Shown one piece after another: positions 26,310-32,163 of a DNA stretch of 32,163 bases. The DNA comes from Planctomycetaceae bacterium. GTDB taxonomy: Bacteria > Planctomycetota > Planctomycetia > Isosphaerales > Isosphaeraceae. The DNA lies in assembly GCA_019237095.1 (NCBI GenBank), contig JAFAHT010000593.1, positions 1 through 32,163 on the forward strand. The letters are read 5' to 3'. Made by a program: the position numbers and the translations under genes. A model generated the notes under the pieces. It did not search any database. It was given only the letters and a program-made list of their open reading frames with translations, and was not told the origin of the DNA. Within the stretch, counting starts at the first letter, position 1. The number at the start of each line of letters is the position of its first letter.

Positions 26310-27074
26310 TCACATGCAGGGCTTACGCGGGAACTGCACCTTCACGGTAGTGCCGGCGCCAGGCGTGGAGTCGAGGAGGATCTCGCCGTGAAGCTTTTCG
26401 ATCAGCTCGCGGCAGATGGACAGGCCTAGGCCGTTACCTTCGATTCGCGAGTGCTCGTCGCGCGCAAGGCGAAAGAACGGCTCGAAAACCCGCTCGAGCC
26501 ATTCGGCGGGTATGCCTGGCCCGTCGTCGATCACCGTCACGCACCAGTCGTCGGCTCCGGCCTGACCCTCGACCCGGACATGTCCGCCCGCAGGGGTGTA
26601 CTTGATCGCGTTGGAAATGAGGTTCCCAAAGATCTGCTGGCAGAGCGAGGCGTCTGTGACCACCTGCGCTTCCGGCTCGGCAGCGACAGTTTCCCAGCTC
26701 AGCCCTTTGGCCAGAGCGGAAGGACGGAACTGGCGATCGATCTCCCGGATGATGGCGCCCAGAGAGAACGACCCGTACGAGGCGGCCCGGGATCCGTTGA
26801 CGAGCCCGGCATAATCGAGATATCCGCGTGTGAGACGGAGCAGGTCATCGCAGAGAGAGGCCATTGTCTGCAGATGCCCGCGCTGTTCCACAGTCACCGA
26901 GGCGCAGGCGTCTCCCAGCAGAAGATCGAAGCCTGCACGCAGCGAGACCAGGGGACGGCACAGTTCGTGGCTCAGACTGGTGAGCAAGGATCTCAGCTCA
27001 CCCGGGTCGATGGCGAGGTGTTGGCTTTCGGGAGAGAGCGCACGACACCTCTTGGTTTCGAGACGCACTTCCAT
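26310..27074 (-). CDS. Soluble sensor-less histidine kinase
   Basis: A standard HisKA-HATPase kinase without sensor or membrane segment, 254 residues from ATG 27074. The H-box is SLSHELCRPLVSL with H36 followed by the usual Glu. The ATPase half has N-box NLISNAIKYTP, G1 box IDDGPGIP, F-box FEPFFRLARDE, G2 box GNGLGLSIC and the final GAGTTVKVQFP. A TTG at 27119 is in frame and would add 15 residues; neither start has a clear ribosome site. With only about 25 residues before the dimerisation helix it must get its input from another protein. It lies downstream of the BON and ANTAR genes on the same strand, so the three may form one transcript. Phosphorylation of the ANTAR regulator is a natural prediction. 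Confidence 0.9.
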   Translation of the reverse strand: MEVRLETKRCRALSPESQHLAIDPGELRSLLTSLSHELCRPLVSLRAGFDLLLGDACASVTVEQRGHLQTMASLCDDLLRLTRGYLDYAGLVNGSRAASYGSFSLGAIIREIDRQFRPSALAKGLSWETVAAEPEAQVVTDASLCQQIFGNLISNAIKYTPAGGHVRVEGQAGADDWCVTVIDDGPGIPAEWLERVFEPFFRLARDEHSRIEGNGLGLSICRELIEKLHGEILLDSTPGAGTTVKVQFPRKPCM

Positions 27075-27198
27075 GGCAAGTTTGTCTGTTGTCTCAGAAG
27101 GACGAGGGAAGTCGGCCAATCAACTGTGCGGTGGCCAACCCGTGTCAGTGTGATGGCAAAGCGGTTGTGAATAAGTTCGCGACTCTTCGGTTGTCGCG

Positions 27199-27612
27199 TC
27201 AGGTGACGACGATCTGGTTGGCCAGAAGGGGATGCCCATCGGTCAAGTCGAGCACGGCCTGATGGGCAAGTTGTTTCGCATGGTACGTGCGAGACCGTCC
27301 CTGAAGGACAATCCGATCTTCCGAGTAGACGACATGAAGGTCGCGGATCCTTCCGTTGGCAACGCGATTGACGTGGCCTTCGATGAATTGTGCGAGCTCT
27401 TGTGGATTGTTGCCGAGAGCAGATCGAAGAGTGTCTGTACTGAAAGTTTGCAGCGGCATTCCAGGCTCCCACTTTGATCGGCCTGACGTGAGCGGAGAAT
27501 CGACGGTGGACTGCAAGACCGAACGAATGGATTGGGAGAGGGCCTCGAAATCGAGGGCCGCAAAAGTTTGGGACCGGGCTGAGTTGCTCGAAGTTGACCG
27601 AGATGAAACCAC
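27199..27612 (-). CDS. BON-domain-like protein
   Basis: The 137-residue protein has a Ser/Thr-rich, probably unstructured first half and a BON-like second half (about residues 75-137). That half contains GRIRDLHVVYSEDRIVLQGRS, then a Tyr/Lys helix (YHAKQLAHQAVLDL), then a final ANQIVVT strand, matching the beta-alpha-beta-beta-alpha-beta order of BON domains. I prefer GTG 27612 because AAGGA lies 8 bases upstream; TTG 27633 is also in frame. There is no signal peptide, so unlike OsmY-type BON proteins it should be cytoplasmic. It lies between an ANTAR response regulator and a histidine kinase gene on the same strand, and may act in the same signalling path. Confidence in the fold is moderate. 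Confidence 0.7.
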   Translation of the reverse strand: MVSSRSTSSNSARSQTFAALDFEALSQSIRSVLQSTVDSPLTSGRSKWEPGMPLQTFSTDTLRSALGNNPQELAQFIEGHVNRVANGRIRDLHVVYSEDRIVLQGRSRTYHAKQLAHQAVLDLTDGHPLLANQIVVT

Positions 27613-27707
27613 CCGAACCGTCCTTGTTCCCAACCGGCTACCACGGAAAAAGAGGCATCACAACGGGGACCGGAGACCGCCTACGGACTACCGGCCCTCC
27701 GAGATTT

Positions 27708-27728
27708 TATCAGTTGGACTAACTGATA
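27708..27728. repeat. Perfect inverted repeat between ANTAR and BON genes
   Basis: TATCAGTT and AACTGATA are exact reverse complements separated by 5 bases (27716-27720), in an AT-rich patch. GACTAAC also occurs twice (27717-27723 and 27729-27735). The element lies in the 5' leader of the BON gene and 3' of the ANTAR gene, in the minus-strand transcript. It could be an operator or an RNA hairpin. No T-run follows on either strand, so it is not an intrinsic terminator. Confidence 0.55.
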
Positions 27729-27759
27729 GACTAACCGAGTTGGGACGCGGCGTCAAACA

Positions 27760-28467
27760 TTATTCGCCGGTGGGCGTCTCGGTTTGTGAGCGCCGGATCG
27801 GCCGGGGAGCGATGTTTCCGGTTTGACTGGGAGCTTCCAGAAGCTCGTCGGTCTGGATGATCGACTCGGCGAGCTTGGCCATGGGAATGCGCCGATCCTG
27901 GCTCTGCCGCTGGAGCAGCCGGAACGCCTCATTTTCGTTCAAATGGCGGCGGGACATGAGAATTCCCTTGGCGCGCTCGATGAGTTTTCGCTCGCGCAGG
28001 GTCATCTTCAGATGATCAACGTTTTCCTGAAGGACCTGGATCTCACGGGCACGCGCCACGGCCACCTCGATAGCCGCATTGAGAGCGGGGTTGGTTATTG
28101 GCTTGAGCAAGTAAGAGACAACCCCATCCTCGACGGCCTGATCGATGAGGTTGGGATGTCCATGCGCGGTCAAGATGATGACGGGAGTTCCGGGGTCTTC
28201 CGCGATCTGCCGCGCAGCAGCCAACCCATCCATGCCCGGCATCTCGATATCGAGGAACACCGCATCTGGAAGTGCGCGGCGGCACATCTCGACGGCACGT
28301 TGACCGTCATTGACAACGGCCACGACATCGTAGCCCAGAGATTCGAGCTGGTCCTGCAAACCGGCAGCAACTGGTTTTTCGTCGTCCGCGATGACAAAAC
28401 GATAAGGCCGAGGCATCCTCGTTCCCCTCTCTTGCGTCGAGTCGTGTTCCGCCATGTCACGATTCAT
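27760..28467 (-). CDS. Response regulator with ANTAR RNA-binding output domain
   Basis: The 235-residue protein has a receiver domain (about residues 21-140) with the acidic pair D28/D29, phosphoacceptor D73 (FLDIEMPGMDG), T100 and K122. A short coiled linker leads to an ANTAR domain (about 155-212) with LRERKLIERAKGILM and a later helix around LAESIIQ. ANTAR domains bind paired RNA hairpins and stop transcription termination. The Arg/Thr-rich tail of about 20 residues is unassigned. Two starts are credible: ATG 28467 has GGAGGG 6 bases upstream, and ATG 28416, immediately before the receiver domain, also has a purine-rich site. It heads a minus-strand set with the BON and kinase genes, and is divergent from the MaoC-like gene. 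Its RNA target may be in its own transcript; this is inferred. Confidence 0.94.
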   Translation of the reverse strand: MNRDMAEHDSTQERGTRMPRPYRFVIADDEKPVAAGLQDQLESLGYDVVAVVNDGQRAVEMCRRALPDAVFLDIEMPGMDGLAAARQIAEDPGTPVIILTAHGHPNLIDQAVEDGVVSYLLKPITNPALNAAIEVAVARAREIQVLQENVDHLKMTLRERKLIERAKGILMSRRHLNENEAFRLLQRQSQDRRIPMAKLAESIIQTDELLEAPSQTGNIAPRPIRRSQTETPTGE

Positions 28468-28572
28468 GCCTGCCCTCCGGGCAACCTGTCCACTCGGAGC
28501 CGCGACCGATCAGTCGGAAGCACAACGATCCGCACGTTGGTCTAAGAAAGCGTGGTAATCTCGCGGGCTGAC

Positions 28573-28601
28573 TTGACGGTCGGTCCGCGACTGATCACAA
28601 T
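28573..28601 (+). promoter_or_regulatory. Candidate sigma-70-type promoter for the MaoC-like gene
   Basis: TTGACG (28573-28578) and CACAAT (28596-28601) are separated by 17 bases, matching five and four of six consensus positions. They lie 86 bases before the GTG start in the 220-base divergent intergenic region. A separate TATGAT (28649-28654) is nearer the gene but has no good -35. Planctomycete promoters are poorly defined, so this is only a candidate. Confidence 0.35.
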
Positions 28602-28687
28602 CCGGGCTTCCATCGCCCTCAAACCGCGTTCCAAACGCCTGGTTTTCTTATGATTGCTATTGAACCGCGGGGAAGGACAAGCTCAAC

Positions 28688-29188
28688 GTGACCCGTTACT
28701 CACTCGATGTCCTCTGTTTTGATGAACTGGTCGTCGGCGACGAGTGGGAAAGCCCGGGAAGGACCGTGACCGAGACTGACGTGGTGCTTTTCGCCGGACT
28801 CTCGGGAGACTTCAATCCCCTTCACTCCAACCATGACTTATCGAAAAGCGGACCCTTTGGACGTCCGGTGGCCCATGGCATTTTGGGCCTGGCCATCGCC
28901 ACCGGTTTGATCAGCCATGCACCGAGGGTTGATACGATGGCCTTGCTAGCAATCCTCGAATGGAGATTCTTGCTTCCCATCGTTTTCGGCGACACGATCA
29001 AGGTGATTTCCCGGATCGAGGCCCTTGAGCCCCAGGCAAGGGGCCGGCGTGGCATTGTCACGTGGCATCGCCACATCTTGAATCAGAATGCGCAGGTCGT
29101 TCAAGAAGGCCGCAGCCAGACCTTGGTTCGCGGAAAGCCTCAATCGCGGCCACCCAAGAGCGACCCGTCGAACGCCGCGAAAACTTGA
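28688..29188 (+). CDS. MaoC-like (R)-hydratase / hot-dog fold protein
   Basis: The 166-residue protein is a single hot-dog domain of the MaoC type. The hydratase motif SGDFNPLHSN supplies the likely catalytic pair D41 and H46, and is followed by the expected GRPVAHGILG helix. The family hydrates or dehydrates 2-enoyl-CoA esters in fatty-acid or polyhydroxyalkanoate metabolism. The C-terminal 20 residues are Pro/Ser/Lys-rich and look disordered. The GTG start follows a GGAAGGA about 12 bases upstream. The gene is divergent from the ANTAR regulator and convergent with the peptidase gene, with only 27 bases between stop codons. No acyl-CoA gene is visible nearby, so the pathway is not known. Confidence 0.93.
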   Translation: MTRYSLDVLCFDELVVGDEWESPGRTVTETDVVLFAGLSGDFNPLHSNHDLSKSGPFGRPVAHGILGLAIATGLISHAPRVDTMALLAILEWRFLLPIVFGDTIKVISRIEALEPQARGRRGIVTWHRHILNQNAQVVQEGRSQTLVRGKPQSRPPKSDPSNAAKT

Positions 29189-29215
29189 AGACTGTCATCA
29201 CGGCGCTCGCTATTA

Positions 29216-32163
29216 TTAGTTATATGGTTCCCACCGCACATTGATCAACAGTTTTCTGTCGGTTGATGAGCCATTTTTAATTGCGGGACTGCCCAGCGTC
29301 CGGCGGATGAACTCGAATTGTAGGCGGCTGTAATGTGGGCTGAAGACCCCGTGCCGCGACCCGGGATAGATCATCAGCTCAAAATCTTTGTTTGCCGTCT
29401 GGAGTGCCTCGACGAGCCGCATGGTGTTGCGCACCGACACGTTGTCGTCGATCAACCCATGGATGATCAAGAGCCTGCCGTGCAAGTTCCTGGCGGCCTT
29501 GACGACCGAGCTGGTGTCGTAACCCTGCGGGTTGTCTTGCGGCAGGCCCATGAACCGCTCCGTATAGATGGTATCGTAGTCGCGCCAGTCGGTCACGGGC
29601 GCGCCGGCGATGCCCGCGGCGAACAGGTCCGAGTGGGTCATGGCGTAAGACGTCATGTAGCCACCGTAGCTGTGCCCGGCCATGCCGATTCGTGAACCGT
29701 CCACGTAGGGCCTCTGCTTCAGCCAGGCGATTCCGTCCTTGATGTCCTCGAGTTCCTGCACGCCAAGCTGCTTGTAGGCCTTCCACGCCGAGACGGCTCC
29801 CTTGCCACTTGCCGTACGCGGGTCGAGACGAAAGACGATGAACTCCTCGTTGGCTAAAGCCTGGTCCCAGAGTCGTCCGCCCATCCATCCGTCGGTGGTC
29901 ATCGGCATGTGCGGCCCGCCGTAGGTCGTGAACCAGACCGGGTATTTCTTGCTCGGGTCAAGATCGGCCGGCAGCACCACTTCTCCCTCGAGAATGAAGC
30001 CGTCCCTGGTGCGGACCCCGACGCGTTCCCGAGGGCCGAACCGATATTCCTTGAGCCTGTACACGGGGTTGGTGTCCACGGTCCGGACCAGTGTGCCGTC
30101 GGCGGCGTGCAGCTTGACGCGCGGCGGCGTGCGCAGATCCGACCAGCTCGCCACGTAATGCCGGCCGTCGGGACTGAGGCTCACCTGGTAGCTCCCAGCG
30201 CCCTGGGTGAGCCGCTCAATCGGCCCGCCGATCTTGACCCGGTACAGGTTCGTGGACATCGGATAATCACGAGTCGCGGTGAAGTAGATCCAGCCCGACT
30301 CGCGATCGACATGGGCGATCGACCGGACCTCCCATTCTCCCGTGGTGACACGGTCCTTGAGGCTGCCGTCGGCCGCGTAGTGATACAAATGCTTCCAGCC
30401 GTCGCGCTCGCTGGTCCAGAGGAAGCTGCCATCCTTGAGAAATGCGATCGGATCGGGATCAGCTATCCACGCCCTGGTGGAATCGCGAAACACGCGATGG
30501 GGCTTCGGGTCTTGGTCGGCCGCCGCGACCTGCACGAGGTCGAGCCAGGTCTGGGTCCGGTTCTGAATGTCGCAATAGGCCGACGAGCTGTCGGGCCACC
30601 ACCCCACATGGCTGATCAGGAACGTCTCGGCCGAATAGTCCGACAGGTCGGCCCATCGCACCGAGCCGCCTCCCGCATCGACGATCCCGAACCGGACCTT
30701 TGGGTTGGGCTCGCCGGCGCGGGGATACTTGTTCTGCTCAACCTTGCGAGGACTGTTCGTGTCATTGAGCATGGTCAGCGTGCCCACGGGTGCGTCATCG
30801 AATTCCATGAGCGCGATCCGCTTTGAGTCCGGACTCCACCAGAACGCCGGCCAACAGCGATTAAAGATCTCCTCGAAGTAGACCCAGTCGGCGATACCGT
30901 GCCGCAATGTCTCGGTGCCGCCGATCGTCAGTGCCCGCTCGCGCGGGGCCGCGATGTCCACGACGTGCAGGTCGTGGTCCCGGATGAACGCGACCGAACG
31001 GCCGTCGGGACTGAACTGGGGGTACTGTTCCACGCCCGGGTGGTCGGTCAGACGGACCGCGGTCGTGCCGTCGAAAGTCGCGTAGTAGAGGTCTTCGTTG
31101 TGGTTGAACAGGAATCCCTTGTGGTCAGGGTCCATAGCGAACGACATGTCTCCCGCGATCGTCCGGGCGGTACTCTCATCAATGGTGGGTAGCCGCATCA
31201 GACCTCGCGTGAGGGTCTCCGTGTCGACGAATGGGCGCGACCGTCCGGTCGTCGCCTGAACTTTGTGCAGCTTTCCCTCGCGGATTTGCAGCCAGGATTC
31301 ACCGTCCAGCCAGGTGACCGAAACGGGTGAGCCGGAGAGCATCTTGCCTCCCTGCCCACCGCGCGCCATGTCGAAGGTGATGGGCAGGTCGTGTTTGCGT
31401 TCTTCGGCCAGCGGCTCCGCGGCAGTCGTGGTGATAGGTACGGGATGGCGCAGGCGCAGCACCGGGAAATCGCCTCCGGCCTGCACGGCTCCGTCGAAAA
31501 ATTTCCAGGCGGCCAGGCCATCTTCGGAGCGGGGCTCGAGCAGGTAGACCACGAGGTTGCCCAGGGGTTGTGCCGTCTTGACCAGGAGCGTTCCGGCCGG
31601 CAAGCGCCGTGTTTCCTGGCGCGAGCTCACGCGGAGCTCCACAACGTCCTGGCGGTCACAGCCTGACGATGCCGGCTTGCCGGCCTCGTCCACGCGATAA
31701 AGCTCCACGTCGAGTTCGATATCCTCGCGCAGTTCCTGAACATCGATGCCGTGGCGTTTGAGTGTTGCCACCGCGTCGGGGAAGCTGGGTGGCAGCAGGT
31801 AGGCATAAGGCCGCACGACCGTCTCGGTGGCCGCGAAGTCGTGCATGAGCTGGACCGGGTAGTCCTTCGGCGTGTCGGTCTTGGCCCGGTGGCCGTTCGC
31901 TTCGCGCTCGACGTAGCCAAGAATTGGCTCCGGGTTGGGCAGCGGCCGCGCCTCGGAGCGGATCGCCACGCGATCCTTCCCGGGGGTCTGGCCAGACTTC
32001 GCGACGGCCCTGTCGGCGTCATCGATCAGCCGGATGATCTGATCCTTGTGGGAAGCCGCCTGGATCAGGCACTCGCGCACGAAGTCGCGAGTCGCCAGCA
32101 CGCGGTCCTTGTACGGAGCGTACGCGTAAGCCTCGGAGAGGACGGCCAGCCGGTTCCGCAAAC
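29216..32163 (-). CDS. M14 carboxypeptidase-S9 dipeptidyl-peptidase IV fusion (partial)
   Basis: The gene runs off the right edge; 981 residues are visible, counted from the codon at 32161, and the true start lies outside. Residues 1-45 contain RNRLAVLSEAYAYAP, which matches the end of an M14 zinc carboxypeptidase with E10 as the likely catalytic Glu. About 90-240 resemble the C-terminal extension of the same M14 group (for example QPLGNLVVYLLEPRSEDGL). About 310-700 form the DPP-IV beta-propeller, with units such as YPQFSPDGRSVAFIRDHDL and VSLSPDGRHYVASWSDL. The alpha/beta-hydrolase domain carries GHSYGGY (S831), D905 or D906 in HGLIDDNV, and H937 in SRHGV, so the S9 triad is complete. It is probably exported and degrades peptides from both ends. 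Whether the M14 zinc ligands are intact cannot be seen. Confidence 0.9.
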   Translation of the reverse strand, partial: LRNRLAVLSEAYAYAPYKDRVLATRDFVRECLIQAASHKDQIIRLIDDADRAVAKSGQTPGKDRVAIRSEARPLPNPEPILGYVEREANGHRAKTDTPKDYPVQLMHDFAATETVVRPYAYLLPPSFPDAVATLKRHGIDVQELREDIELDVELYRVDEAGKPASSGCDRQDVVELRVSSRQETRRLPAGTLLVKTAQPLGNLVVYLLEPRSEDGLAAWKFFDGAVQAGGDFPVLRLRHPVPITTTAAEPLAEERKHDLPITFDMARGGQGGKMLSGSPVSVTWLDGESWLQIREGKLHKVQATTGRSRPFVDTETLTRGLMRLPTIDESTARTIAGDMSFAMDPDHKGFLFNHNEDLYYATFDGTTAVRLTDHPGVEQYPQFSPDGRSVAFIRDHDLHVVDIAAPRERALTIGGTETLRHGIADWVYFEEIFNRCWPAFWWSPDSKRIALMEFDDAPVGTLTMLNDTNSPRKVEQNKYPRAGEPNPKVRFGIVDAGGGSVRWADLSDYSAETFLISHVGWWPDSSSAYCDIQNRTQTWLDLVQVAAADQDPKPHRVFRDSTRAWIADPDPIAFLKDGSFLWTSERDGWKHLYHYAADGSLKDRVTTGEWEVRSIAHVDRESGWIYFTATRDYPMSTNLYRVKIGGPIERLTQGAGSYQVSLSPDGRHYVASWSDLRTPPRVKLHAADGTLVRTVDTNPVYRLKEYRFGPRERVGVRTRDGFILEGEVVLPADLDPSKKYPVWFTTYGGPHMPMTTDGWMGGRLWDQALANEEFIVFRLDPRTASGKGAVSAWKAYKQLGVQELEDIKDGIAWLKQRPYVDGSRIGMAGHSYGGYMTSYAMTHSDLFAAGIAGAPVTDWRDYDTIYTERFMGLPQDNPQGYDTSSVVKAARNLHGRLLIIHGLIDDNVSVRNTMRLVEALQTANKDFELMIYPGSRHGVFSPHYSRLQFEFIRRTLGSPAIKNGSSTDRKLLINVRWEPYN

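Noticed and set aside
29189-29215. Intrinsic terminator between convergent MaoC and peptidase genes
   Set aside because: The 27-base gap contains no stable hairpin or T-run.

Overview
The window looks like chromosome of a high-GC planctomycete, probably of the Isosphaerales/Isosphaeraceae type. This is an inference from gene content: a membrane-anchored multiheme cytochrome beside a cytochrome b end, tandem cupredoxin-like secreted proteins, a long MoxR/VWA gene block, NPCBM and squalene-cyclase-like exported proteins, and small soluble histidine kinases with a VIN-type H-box. No rRNA, tRNA, CRISPR array, insertion sequence or phage gene was seen.

Region 1 (1-6312) is respiratory/periplasmic. 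It opens with the C-terminal end of a probable cytochrome b-type subunit. An octaheme c-type cytochrome follows, with one N-terminal membrane anchor and a long coiled coil. Then come two paralogous cupredoxin-like proteins, first a lipoprotein and then a secreted form, separated by a strong intrinsic terminator. A 55-residue two-helix membrane protein closes the region. The likely theme is quinol oxidation with electrons passed to periplasmic carriers.

Region 2 (6313-25401) starts with about 430 bases without a convincing gene, followed by nine same-strand genes. In order they encode a large exported TPR/PQQ-type beta-propeller protein, a MoxR AAA+ ATPase, a DUF58 protein, a BatA-type VWA membrane protein, a second VWA/GATase-like membrane protein, a 1247-residue membrane/coiled-coil protein, an exported low-complexity protein, an exported alpha/alpha-toroid protein of the squalene-cyclase fold, and an exported NPCBM protein with internal beta repeats. 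Several junctions overlap or are only a few bases long, so at least parts are co-transcribed. MoxR and VWA proteins act in other systems as ATP-driven chaperone or metal-insertion machines. Here the substrates are unknown, but the exported partners suggest an envelope assembly or surveillance function.

Region 3 (25482-28467) is regulatory. A small histidine kinase on the + strand converges on a - strand set: ANTAR response regulator, BON-domain protein, then a second soluble histidine kinase. A perfect inverted repeat lies between the ANTAR and BON genes.

Region 4 (28468-32163) has a divergent intergenic region, a MaoC-like hydratase gene on the + strand, and, convergent with it, a gene cut by the right edge. 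That gene encodes an apparent fusion of an M14-type zinc carboxypeptidase to an S9 dipeptidyl-peptidase IV.
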